A stretch of 64,000 nucleotides of DNA, taken from the NCBI GenBank assembly GCA_963971405.1, contig OZ020485.1:51023469-51087468 (forward strand), written 5' to 3'. Source of the stretch: Psococerastis gibbosa (taxonomy: Eukaryota; Arthropoda; Insecta; Psocodea; Psocidae). Position 1 is the first letter of the stretch; every line of letters begins with the position of its first letter. The notes under the pieces are model-generated. The model searched no databases, was not told the DNA's origin, and saw nothing but the letters and a program-made list of their open reading frames with translations. Of the stretch, positions 43,640-53,617 are shown piece by piece. A program made the position numbers and the translations under genes.

Positions 43640-44188
43640 TCCCAACAAAAACACTCCGTGTAAAATCAGGCCAAGTTCCTAACACCGATGTTGCAAAAAG
43701 TTTCGCCATTCAAAGTGATGAGATCTTAAATTTGGCCAAGTTCTTTGGCCATTTAAAGTTATGAGATAGGGATGAGGGCCAAGTTCATAGGTCACAGGAT
43801 TTTTCAAAATATATGGCTGCGTTTCAGACAACTTGGCCTGGCAAATGATGTTTTAGGACTGTGCTATTCAAAAGCAGTCTCATGAGTTCATTGTGAGCCA
43901 ATATTTCGATACCGTCATTAAGGCTAGAATACAATTACTGGGTTGCCTATTCGTATGAAAATAAAACGCTCCTGGTGAAGTTGTGCTATTTTTTAGGTTA
44001 TAAGACCCAGGCCAATCAAGTTATCTACAACGCAGCCATATATTTTGAAAAATCCTGTGACCCCATAACTTTAAATGGCCAAAGAACTTGGCCAAATTTA
44101 TGATCTCATTACTTTGAATGGCGAAACTTTTTGCAAGATCGGTGTTAGGAACTTGGCCTGTTTTTATACGGAGTGTTTTTGTTGGGAT
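43640..44188. mobile_element. Large palindromic element (~550 bp)
   Basis: The left arm 43640-43843 (TCCCAACAAAAACACTCCGT, GGCCAAGTTCCTAACACCG, GGTCACAGGATTTTTCAAAA) is mirrored by the right arm 44008-44188. The loop is about 165 bp. Arms are about 85-90% similar by eye with small indels. No coding sequence; most likely a non-autonomous foldback transposon of unknown family. Confidence 0.8.
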
Positions 44189-44221
44189 AAAATATGTTTG
44201 AACTGTGAATTACAAGAGCCA

Positions 44222-44695
44222 TTTAGTCATTTTTCATGAAAATTGACATATTTTTATTTTTTTACCCCCTGAAGCAACCTATCAAGAGGTAAGTGACCCT
44301 CCACATTTTGTTAACATTAATAACGACTACAATATATGTGAATTTAATTAAAAGAAATCGTTGGAGCCGTTTTTGAGAAATTATATTTTTAGACTTTTTT
44401 TTTTAGTTTATTGCGAATAAACCCCCCCCCCCCCCCAAATTGAGTTAGCCCAAAATTAAAAAAAATGGTCTCGAAGTATGATTTTTGTAAACCAGCATGA
44501 CATATTTCATCAAAATCGACCGAGTAGTTTGCCCGGAAATCGAAGAACAGACAGACAGACAGACAGGCAGACAGAGCGACAGACATTTCGTAAAAACCAC
44601 TTTTTTGGATTCCTGGGACCTCAAAACGTGTAAATCCGTTGAAATCTCGAAAATTTTGATCGTCACAATAATCCATCCTACTACTTATTGGAAAG
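44222..44695 (+). repeat. Family D copy 5 (partial)
   Basis: TAGTCATTTTTCATGAAAAT, AAAGAAATCGTTGGAGCCGT, a C run (about 44412-44427), the CAGA run (44546-44582), CATTTCGTAAAAACCACTT, and CTTATTGGAAAGCAATAA at the end. Confidence 0.85.
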
Positions 44696-45477
44696 CAATA
44701 ATGAAAAATAATCGGTATATAGCCTAAATAGGGGACTACAATGTAGCTGTTGGTAAGCATGTAGTATGTAATCTATGTTTCAAATTATGGATTAGAAAGA
44801 ATTTTTTCTGTGGACCTGTTATTAGCACGTAAGTTAATGTTAGTCGTTTTTTTAAAGGGTTTAATATTTTATTTTTTAAATTATTCATTTATTTATTTTT
44901 TAGTCTGTTATGGGCCATCTGGCCCTACAGTATTGTGTATTTGTATTTTCTAATACACCTTTTGATTTGATTTGATTGATTTGATAATCAGTATCAGTAT
45001 AATAATTTTCCGATTAAATACCATAACATATAGCTGGATTCAGCACATCGTCAAAACTTTAAGTACTAACTGAAAAATACTGAAACACACAAAATCACCA
45101 CTATACATACTATATTCGTGCATACATGCATATATGGCGGTGAATCTAATTAATTCCAACCTAGTTCTTAAAATGTATTTATGGAGTAGATATAGGTTCA
45201 ACAATTCTTCCAAATAGGCAGTAGGCTGTAAATAGGTAGTTTATAAGGTAACACGCCAAAGTAAAAGTTTACGGTACCATATATTAATAGTTACTCTCGA
45301 ATGGAAACATAATTGACCAATAAGGGTGGCAAAAACTGTTATTGCCAGCAGTCGACATTTTAGTGCGGGAGCCGTAATGACGACGGCGGCCGTAAAACAG
45401 TAATTTGCTAACATGGCATCGCCGACTTTATTATGCTATCCCGGCTCCCTGCTTATTACTACAAGGCCTGCCACTAC
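44696..45477. other. Mostly unassigned; possible LINE/SINE tail
   Basis: Near 44905-44990 GGGCCATCTGGCCC is followed by TTTGATTTGATTTGATTG. Such tails close some animal LINEs and SINEs, but no coding part is visible upstream. The rest is AT-rich. Confidence 0.35.
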
Positions 45478-46560
45478 CCTCTCATATTTTTCTCACATTT
45501 CCCCCTTCATAAAGCAATATTGTCGTCAAATTTTCTACCACAATGGGCGGGAAAGGGGAATCCAGCGGATACTGCTTCAGTGCTCCGTCACGTGTATTAT
45601 ACCTTATTCCAATGATCTCGGGGCGGGGCACTACAATGTCTCCCATATCTTCCCCTTTATAAGGCATTATTATACCTTCAAATGTTCGCCCACAAAGAGC
45701 GGGAAATCCGATGGATACTGCACGTTTGCCCCACTATTCAAATGAATTGGTCATGGATATCCGCTTATTAAACGGGCAAGTCAAGCGAGCGAAGAATCTT
45801 GGATTCGAAACAGGCCAAATTTGGTTTTGTCTGCATACGTATTTTCCCCCATACTGTGGCGGACCGGGACTGGAAATCGGCCCTGGCATTCTCGGATACC
45901 GCGGCCCCTTCTCAAGTCAAAAAGGCGGACGTGCGCTTACATTTGAAATTCAAAATGCAGTTGCCATGCTTGTTATGAACATAAATATTATCTTATTTTA
46001 TTTTGAGAAGTGTTACGATTTTTTATCCTTTGTATGTCCGGCCCCAGACAACTATTTTTGGGCCGGCCAGTCTGCCCGCCGGTCCGCCACTACACCCACA
46101 AGTCGCATTTTTCAACCGACTTTTAGACAACTGTGCGTACGTGTTACTTGATTTTTATAATTTTTTTGGATGTCGATGTGATTTTTGGATTGGAGTATAT
46201 GGGACAAAAAAGGGGGAATGTTTGCTGTAGAGCCATTTTTTAACTAATAGAGAACTTACAGCTTAGTAGAAGTTGTAGTGATTAAATTTGGTGAAAACCA
46301 TTAATATACTTGCACAGTTGCTTCTAAGCAAAATTTTCATATACAAAAGTGGGGAGGAGTGCAAACAGGTGGGGAACTTACCGGAGACACCTCCAATTAA
46401 ATTGCAATGGTGTCAGTGCTGGGTGCTTACATTGGCGTGGTGAACCACTATATAGTACAATAATTAAAGGTTAAATTCTTTCCCTCCTATATTTCCCATA
46501 TTTTTTCTCCTTCATAAACTTGCTATCGTATCCCACAATATGGTGGAATCCGGCCTATAG
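45478..46560 (+). repeat. Diverged ~70-bp motif in several copies
   Basis: A motif of the form CTCATATTTTTCTC, then CTTCATAAAGC, then CCACAATGGGCGGGAAA recurs at about 45481-45560, 45641-45715 and 46485-46560, with weaker traces at 46612-46670 and 47140-47195. Spacing is irregular, so this is not a simple tandem array. The 146-codon frame at 45711-46151 shows no known domain. Confidence 0.5.
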
Positions 46561-46669
46561 TGTAGTTTTACTTGATGTTTTACAATCCCTTTATCTTTAC
46601 GAAACATATCACTTCCCTCACATATTATGATGCTATATAGTATTTCTCCAATTTTACCTTTAATAAGGG

Positions 46670-47110
46670 ATGAGGCAATGTATTATGCGTATCCGAAGTG
46701 TTTTATCATACGCATGTGAAACCTGGATTATAGCAGTTAAGGAACTGAAGAGGCTTGATGCGTTTGACATGTGGTATGGTAAGGATGCTTCGGATCAGCT
46801 GGAGGGACCACCTGACCAATGAAAGAGTGCTAGAGGCTATTGAAGAACAGAGACATCTGCTACATATAAGGAAGAACAGCGAAATGGGCAAAGCATTTAT
46901 TAACACATGAAAATTTGGTACACACCATCATTGAGGGGGCACAGTGGAAGGAAACAATAGAAGAGGGCGCCCGAAGAAGGAATTCATTCATCAACTGAAG
47001 GAGGACGTATCAAGAGCTGAAGAGGAAGGCGCAGGACCGAAAGAGCTGGACGATGTTATGTAGAGAGTTGCTGCCAACCAATCGTTGATATTGTGACCTC
47101 AGAGAGAGAG
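46670..47110 (+). pseudogene. LINE 3' end: ORF2 C-terminus
   Basis: Frame pieces read SVLSYACETWIIAVKELKRL and DAFDMW, then WRDHLTNERVLEAIEEQRHL, GRPKKEFIHQLKEDV and RVAANQSL. These are the consecutive C-terminal blocks after the RT domain (L-Y-x-x-E-T-W, WRD-x-x-TNE-x-VL, GRPK). Several frameshifts and at least one stop. The end CCAACCAATCGTTGATATTG resembles the 3' ends at 5.5 and 13.4 kb, followed by a (GA)n tail (47101-47113). Confidence 0.75.
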
Positions 47111-47113
47111 AGG

Positions 47114-48224
47114 GCAATATTGATTACGAGTATAGCATATAATTTCCCACAAAAATCTCGCCCGGACCATGTTTCGGAAAGCGGGAAGCTATCCTTTTTT
47201 ATTCTTGTGAACCATTAGCCGACAAGCCTTACTTTGTTATTCAGAAAACGCCAAACCCATTAGAAAAACATATATTTGTTTACTTGGGTGTAAATGATAT
47301 GGACAACAACATCGCGGGCACAGTTTGCTGCGCTCAGAAAATTAAAGCCTAGGTTAATTCAATAATTTCTATTTTCAATTTCAATAAATTAAGGGTTCAG
47401 CGCGGGTTTATCCCTTAGAGCCCTTACCATGAAAAAATGTAATAATTGTAAAAATGTATTGTATTGAAGGAAATAAATAAATATTGTATTGTATTGTAAA
47501 AATGGACTGTAGTATGGCTTGTAGAATCGAAATAGGGAATAATGCAATGAAAACAAGCAACTGTATTTTATTACGTTCGATGATACACTATAACATTTAT
47601 TTATAACAAAATTTATTTCAACCATTATTCTCCCCGGAGAGCTCAATAAAAACTGACATGGCACTAAAAGCACAAACGGCCGTTGCCATTAGTTTTTTAA
47701 TTAAAATTCTATTGATTTTTTTAGTTTCTCCAAATGTCGTCGCTTATGCCATTGTTGTTCCCTTATAGGGGTTCCACTTCAGTCACCCAAAGTGTCTGTT
47801 GGGCTATTGTAAAAACAAATCTGCGTAAGAAATCAAACTGTTAAGAGAAAAATCACTGGCATAGACTATATATTGAAATTAGCATAGATTTAGTTTTACC
47901 CTGAGGAACGTGTATGTGATAAGCCTATAGGTGTCAATTACCAAATTGCAGAGCGAATTGGCTGACGTCCCTTGCTTGTCGCTCATTGGTTACCACAATT
48001 AGTTTACGGACAGCTAGCCTACCATACACATAGTCACATATGTAGGGCGCGTTCGCGATGGGTCCGATAATTACGAGGTAGCCTTTCAACTAGGTAACGT
48101 GCGCCTGCGTACATGTTATGAATTAGTTACAAGCAAAAATGTGCAGAATTGTACCTATCAAGTACTAGTAGTAGTTGGAATGAATTTTATAAATACATAA
48201 ATATTTAATTAAATAATGGTTTGC
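47114..48224. other. Unassigned; possible LINE-like tail
   Basis: No gene seen. ATAAATAAATATTGTATTGT at about 47473-47495 looks like a LINE-type simple tail, but no coding remnant precedes it. Confidence 0.35.
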
Positions 48225-48227
48225 ATA

Positions 48228-48389
48228 GGGGGGTATTCCATATACGTACAACGTCAACGAAAAATTGAAAAATGACGTTTTAGCAGACATTAAAGACATA
48301 CTAAAAATTCTGCTACCACGTCAATTTACGTCATTTTGACGTCATTTTTCAATTTTTCGTTGACGTTGTACGTATGTGGAATGGGCACC
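48228..48389 (-). mobile_element. Palindromic MITE, family A copy 2 (162 bp)
   Basis: Inverted relative to 732-893, the same length, and different at about one base by eye. Flanked by ATA on both sides (48225-48227, 48390-48392). The flanks join to TTTGCATACCCTCCGAAGC, which matches TTTGCATGCCCTCCGAAGC in the SINE at 11815-11935, so the element inserted into a SINE and the empty site can be deduced. Confidence 0.9.
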
Positions 48390-48392
48390 ATA

Positions 48393-48475
48393 CCCTCCGA
48401 AGCATGGCCCGATTAATGTACACGGCACGTGTGGGACTTGAACTAAGTCCGTGCCACTGCTCTACATTTCCTTTT
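48393..48475 (-). mobile_element. tRNA-derived SINE, copy 3 (interrupted by MITE)
   Basis: On the minus strand: A-box-like TGTAGAGCAGTGGCACGG, B-box-like TAGTTCAAGTCCCACACG, then CATGCTTCGGAGGG, at which point the MITE interrupts it. The SINE remainder beyond the MITE is short (GGTTTGCA). Confidence 0.7.
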
Positions 48476-49923
48476 AATTTGATAGCTTTAGTTTGTAAGT
48501 TTTGATCTGAAATAAACTCATTATGCATCGGGAGTAACTATGGCTCTATTGTCTGTTAAAACCTTCAGGGTGAGGGATTACAGAGGCCTGGCATTTACCG
48601 AATGAGCCGGGTTAGAAGATGATGTGAAGTATACGCCGCCCTGTTCACGGAAGAGCCAAGTCCTACAGGGACTCCGGCTAATCAGAGAGCTATTAGGCCT
48701 CTCGGCCTGACAAACTATTGGTACTAACTCTATAAATCGAATTCACAACACTATGTACAAATTTTAATTATTTATTGGTGTAATCTTGTAATATATAGTG
48801 AGGGCAGTAGAAGAACTTCTGCAACAGAATTGTATAGGACATTCCCAAACTTTTAGCTAACAAAAAGATTATAAAGCTTCAACTGTCTGTTTTTCCAACA
48901 AAATAAAATAGACTTGTCCTGAATTTAAATTATCGGACGCATCGCGAACGCACTATTAGCCTTTTCTTTTACAACAAATGTTGTGGTCTATTTGACCACA
49001 TATTATAAGGTCACATTTTTGAATTGTCAGGTAAAAAAATTAATTAAAGTGGGGAAAACGAAACATGAGAACAATTTTTTTTTTTACAGTATGCGAATTT
49101 CCTGCGGAACATTATGCCAAAAACACGTTAAAAAACACTAAACACGTAGTGATGGGGGAATTGAATAATGGAATGCGAGGGTAAACAAACTTTTCGCAAA
49201 AGCGCAGGAAAAGCAAGAAATGCTGTCGAGGGCGGGCGAGAAATTAAAAAATTATAAATGGAAACGGTGATGTTCATTCTGGCATCTCCATTTAAAATGC
49301 CTTCCCTCGTTCTAAATGGAATTTCATCAGCTATAACTCCGTTTTAACGGCTTTTTGCTTTTTTCTCCTGCCACTTGCAATCTATATGAGTGCAGCAGCT
49401 GAGTTGTACGCGCTTGAAAACGGGATTTGCCCCTTAATTTGCTTGAGTTTTGCAGTGAATGCAGGTGTTGTAAGAGCGTAGGCTAATCTAGATTCTATAT
49501 ATACAGTATTTATGGATGGCTTCAGGCTTAAGACTTTCGCACCCACCATATGTTTTAGTAAGATTCATCTACTTATTTCGACTTCCGTAAAATATCATTA
49601 CAACTGATCCCCTGAGCCTAAAACCACCCCCGTTCAAAATGCTATATAGGCCCTATACATAATATGTGTATAGATTTTAGGAAACGATATTTAAAAAAAT
49701 ATTTGTGGCGGGAAGCGAATGTCTCATCTCTCTCATATAGAACTGAATAGGTTAATCCACAAATACAATTTTAAAATTAATTAACGTTCACAGTTAAGCT
49801 ATTGGCAATAATAGATTGGTTTTTAATTATGATACACAGGGCCAATCGTCAAGAGTTTCTTTTAACTGTCTTTCCCCCCTTTAACTTCATATCCACTCTA
49901 GGTGCATTTTTTTACAACACAAC
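48476..49923. other. Mostly unassigned sequence
   Basis: No gene seen. Positions 49605-49700 are an inverted copy of 28365-28500. The rest is AT-rich with short random frames. Confidence 0.4.
49605..49700 (-). repeat. Interspersed repeat, copy 2
   Basis: CTGAGCCTAAAACCACCCCC, GTTCAAAATGCTATATAGG and TTTAGGAAACGATATTTAAA are the complement of words at 28365-28500 in reverse order. Confidence 0.6.
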
Positions 49924-50238
49924 TTATAATTAATTGTAGTAGTAGTAGTAGTGTTCGTAGGGTTAGTAACGACTTAGGCCTCAAATTTGGGCCCACAGAG
50001 CGACCCCGACTTGACTGTCCTACGCCAGCCCATAGGACAGTGGACCTCATGATTATAGTGCATTCCGAACCACTTGGGAAACACAGTGAAGTCACACGAT
50101 TAGTTCGGAGGTGACCAGGACAAGTCCTACCATGTTTCCCTACCGGCACTGTGCACACGACCAAGTTATCTGCAGCTTTGAACCTGCTCTGGTCCGCTGG
50201 ATTCAACTTGTTACGGCGGCCGGTTATAATTAATTGTA
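49924..50238 (-). mobile_element. SINE, family S copy 2, with 15-bp target duplication
   Basis: TTATAATTAATTGTA flanks the element on both sides (49924-49938 and 50224-50238), a perfect match. On the minus strand the body (49939-50223) begins CCGGCCGCCGTAACAAG and continues with the same sequence as copies 1 and 3, ending in (CTA)n, seen here as GTAGTAGTAG at 49936-49951. Confidence 0.9.
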
Positions 50239-50404
50239 CTTCTAGTGACTCTAATCCACCATCTTCAGTAGCATCGAAATATTGCAACAATCTCACTTGA
50301 ACTTCCGGTTGAATGTTAGTAGGGCGAAGTCTCTCGACGAAAGCTCAGCATTGTATTCATCATCGGTTAGAATAAAATTATAATCCAAACCAAACGGCTG
50401 CGGC

Positions 50405-50681
50405 CAGGCGCGGATCTACGGGGGCTATAGCCCCCCCCCCCCCAGTAGGTTCCTCAAAATGCGTAAAACCCCACTATTTCAGTCCTATTTTTCGCAAATA
50501 TTCTCCCGGGGGAGACCCCCGGGCCCCACTTGTGCTCAGTTATATTGATTACCTATAATATAGAACCCTTATTGCTCTGAAAATTCGTAAAACCCCAATA
50601 TTTGAGCCCTATTCTTCGCAAATTTTCTCCCGGGGGTGACCCCCGGGCCCCCTCCTTGGTCTCATTCTAGATCCGCGCCTG
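50405..50681. mobile_element. hAT-like non-autonomous element with internal duplication (277 bp)
   Basis: Starts CAGGCGCGGATCTA and ends with the exact complement TAGATCCGCGCCTG. The right flank is GCTGCGGC (50682-50689) and the left flank reads the same or nearly so, an 8-bp duplication. Inside are two direct copies of a unit of about 120 bp, each with AAAACCCCA, a CCTATT word and TTCTCCCGGGGG. A C run lies at 50431-50443. A related, interrupted copy in the opposite orientation is at 59489-60001. Confidence 0.88.
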
Positions 50682-50689
50682 GCTGCGGC

Positions 50690-51128
50690 TAGTCAACAAC
50701 TTAGATTTATTACCAAACGTCACTCTCTCTAAAAATTAAACACCTGAATGTGTTGTCATTTAAAATAGATCATTCTTCGAATTCCAACTGTATAGAAATT
50801 CGTTAACTTCCTTTCGTACCTATTGAAAAAATCGTTAAGCCCATCAGAGAAACTAAAGTTCAAAAGTCGAAAACAATAATAATAAATGTATATAAAATAT
50901 ATATAAATAAAATAATTAAAACATATAATCTACAATATGGTTCATAAAAGTGTTTTTAGTTTTCACCTACCACTTACGGTATATTACGGTTTGGCTATAA
51001 AAAAAATATTTTTTTAAATGCACGTACTCGTAAAAGTCAACTAATCTCATTGCCTTTTAGTCATGGCAGTCAAAACAACAATAATCTCACCAAAAAATTG
51101 GTTGTCTGTAAGTCGGTTGTAAAACCGA
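50690..51128. other. Unassigned sequence
   Basis: No gene seen. The last part (TTGGTTGTCTGTAAGTCGG, about 51090-51110) matches sequence next to family X at 58594-58615 in reverse. Confidence 0.4.
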
Positions 51129-51154
51129 AATTAGAGGATAGGTATGGAAAAAAC

Positions 51155-51227
51155 TGGGCTTGGCGGGATTCGAACCCACGATGTACGCCTAACCGGGGCG
51201 TCGTCTTAACCGCTGGACCACAAGCCC
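51155..51227 (-). tRNA. tRNA-like gene (left arm), unusual anticodon loop
   Basis: A 73-nt cloverleaf can be drawn: acceptor GGGCTTG with CAAGCCC, A box TGGTCCAGCGG, anticodon stem ACGCC with GGCGT, T arm built on GGGTTCGAATCCC, then A and a GTTTTTT terminator. The loop CCGGTTA lacks the usual U33; read normally the anticodon would be GGU (Thr). It probably serves as a Pol III promoter for the repeat rather than as a working tRNA. Confidence 0.5.
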
Positions 51228-51501
51228 CGACAAGTCCAGTAATCGCCAAATCCTCTGCTTATGCTCAAATTTACATGATTCGTGTCGTGTTGCAAGACAG
51301 GTTTGCACAACTACACAACTGTCTAACCAAACAGGTGTGTGAGCTTACTTAATTGCATGAAGGCAATGCTTTATTCAATATACTGTAGTATTCACAGACC
51401 TGTTCGGTTGGATAGTTGTGTAGTTGTGCTAACCTGTCTAGCAACACGAATCATGTCAATTTGAGCATAAGTAGAGGATTTGGCAATTACTGGACTTGTC
51501 G

Positions 51502-51574
51502 GGGCTTGTGGTCCAGCGGTTAAGACGACGCCCCGGTTAGGCGTAGATCGTGGGTTCGAATCCCGCCAAGCCCA
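51502..51574 (+). tRNA. tRNA-like gene (right arm), unusual anticodon loop
   Basis: Same 73-nt structure as the left arm on the opposite strand, with one difference in the variable region (TAGATC instead of TACATC), and followed directly by GTTTTTT, a Pol III terminator. Acceptor, anticodon and T stems pair; the D stem has one mismatch. Confidence 0.5.
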
Positions 51575-51710
51575 GTTTTTTCCATATCCTCTAATTTCCG
51601 TTATAACGAGGAGGTTACCTCTTCAACCAAAGTTAATTTAATGTTAGTATATATATTGTACCATATAATACTACAGTGTGTAGGTTGTAAAGTCAGTTTA
51701 CGGACGATAG

Positions 51711-52065
51711 TTTAACGTGACAACGCCTAAATTAACTTAAACTTAATTAACTTGAATAATATATGGCTGGAAAGATAAATAAATGTGGAAAAGCCCTTAA
51801 AAGTCCTTAAGTGTAGTTTGAATTTTTTTATATAGACATGGGTATAATTTAAATTGAGATAGACCTTCTTCATCTGCTTTAAACCCGCGTTACAGACCCG
51901 CGTTACGGATGAACATCACCGACCAACATCACGGACCAACATCACCGAACAACATCACCGACCAACATCACCCATGAACATCACGCATGGCGTCACTTTT
52001 TTTCGTACATGCAGCTAGTATTCCAGCCAGCGCTCATCGATTTATTAGACGTTGTCACGTCAAAA
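51711..52065 (+). mobile_element. Family X TIR element, short copy (355 bp)
   Basis: Starts GTTTAACGTGACAACGCCTA and ends TTATTAGACGTTGTCACGTC, imperfect inverted ends. Shares with 57609-58589 (opposite orientation) the words GGTATAATTTAAATTG, GTACATGCAGCTAGTATTCC, CAGCCAGCGCTCATCGA. It is a deleted derivative and contains a small minisatellite. Confidence 0.75.
51910..51990 (+). repeat. ACATCACCGACCA minisatellite
   Basis: About six imperfect units of 13-15 bp (GAACATCACC, GACCAACATCACGG, GACCAACATCACC and so on). The longer family X copy has a related GGTGACGCTGGTCG stretch at 57679-57717 (opposite strand), so the array expanded within the element. Confidence 0.8.
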
Positions 52066-53617
52066 TAGCTGAACATATTATTTTATGGAGCATACAGGTT
52101 ACAAATTAATATTGTATGATTGTCTTGAAAATAGTACAGTAATGCCTATCAACCCAAATAATTTCGTGGCACTCCCAAACGCTCGGCGCCAATGGCTGTG
52201 TGTGTACGTATATACACATGTATATACACCTACCGTCGTATGCCGTGAAAAGAGCAAAAGGCAATTTTTAAATGTAGTGAGGGTCAGTACAAAAATGTTA
52301 TTGTCCCCTGCTGGCGGCTCTTTGCTTTGAAAGCTGAGCATAAAAAAATGTGAAAATTAAATGGTTGTCACAGGCCGAGAGAAACGAATTGCTGTTAATG
52401 TATACAATATGAAAATACAAACTACTGTATTGTGTATACTTGAAGTAATGCATTGCCAGTGACCAATTGCTTTCTGTTCCATTCTGGTAAACATTGCGTT
52501 TGTTGTAAGTACAGTATTCTGCTATATTATATTATAATTATGCATAGAAATTCAATATGTTTACCATGTTAGTAGTTTATGCTTGTATGTTACTAGGGTT
52601 GCCAACGTTGTCGTAGTTGATATTGTTTACAAGCATTCTATACTACAATAGGTATACTTTCGGCGTATGCAACATGTGGACACAAATTATTTTTTCAAAA
52701 ATTGGTCGAAAAATAATGTATTTTCGACAAGAGAGAAATACTTCAACAAATTTTCACGGGGCTTTAACCTCTACCATTTATGCAAATATATCCTCCATCC
52801 CCTATGTATGTTGAAAATATTAATTATAAAAATTATTTAACTGTATAAAAATTAAAAAATAAATAACTAAATGTTTTTTTTTAAATTTTTTCTATGACGA
52901 GCCACAAGAAAATGTCAATCCGGATAGGTACTATACACCCATACTAAATTAATAAGCACTCACACACACACAAGTATGGCGCGGTTCAAATAAATCCTAG
53001 CCTATTTTATTTTTGAAATTGGATGCTCCTTGAGTCGAACCCTAAAGACTGTTATAGTGACGACATACTCGTACAATACAATACAATACTACTCCGCGGC
53101 GTCACAAATTACATTCCACAGCCATTTCACCCCCACCCTTTTTTACCATCAAACATTAATTGATAGTGAAAAATATTTTTCCCTACTAAATAACGCTTTA
53201 AATAGGAATAATAATAATAATTTGAAGGGATATAAAACAAATTTACTAATGCATTCAAATATGGTCTCAAAAATTGTCAAGTAGTACGTCTACTCTATGT
53301 AGCCTATTGCTTATTTATTGAACTTATTTATTTTATGGACTCACCGCCTCAGATTTGCAATGTGCGATCCCCGTTTTTTGTGTTGCTTCAAAATTTAAGT
53401 GTTTATCACTGAAGGTACCTACTCGTATATCCTGTTCTGAAACATATACAATAACATTAAGAAATACCGTAAAAAAATAGGCCTAGTTAAGAATCAAATA
53501 TTTAGATTTTCCAGCGTCAGGTTCAGATTTTTCCTATCATTTTCAATGGTAGCTACATCGAGACGAACATTTTGATAAACCACACTCCAATTGGCTGCTG
53601 ATTTTATCATTAAAAAA
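52066..53617. other. Unassigned sequence
   Basis: No gene seen. A CA run lies at about 52960-52972. Open frames are short and without motifs. Confidence 0.35.

Larger units (their letters stand above)
51129..51602. mobile_element. Foldback element made of two inverted tRNA-like modules
   Basis: Arms 51129-51340 and 51398-51602 are inverted copies (CGAAATTAGAGGATA..., GACAAGTCCAGTAAT, CCAAATCCTC, ATGATTCGTGT, CACAACTACACAACT), at least 90% similar by eye. The centre is only about 55 bp. Each arm starts with a tRNA-like sequence pointing outward. Single-arm relics of the same module are at 18592-18700 and 57225-57325, so the single module spread and was later inverted and duplicated, or the foldback decays to single arms. 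Confidence 0.85.

Noticed and set aside
44389..44760. Frames with CLSVCLSVC runs, also near 11256, 25519, 35848 and 54205
   Set aside because: Translations of the (GACA/GTCT)n run in family D; frames differ between copies and no coding constraint is apparent.
45711..46151. 146-codon frame as a host gene
   Set aside because: No domain, no splice or promoter context, composition like the surroundings, overlaps a diverged repeat motif.
51155..51574. A CRISPR array or other prokaryotic repeat system
   Set aside because: The inverted tRNA-like arms are not direct repeats with unique spacers, and the window is eukaryotic.
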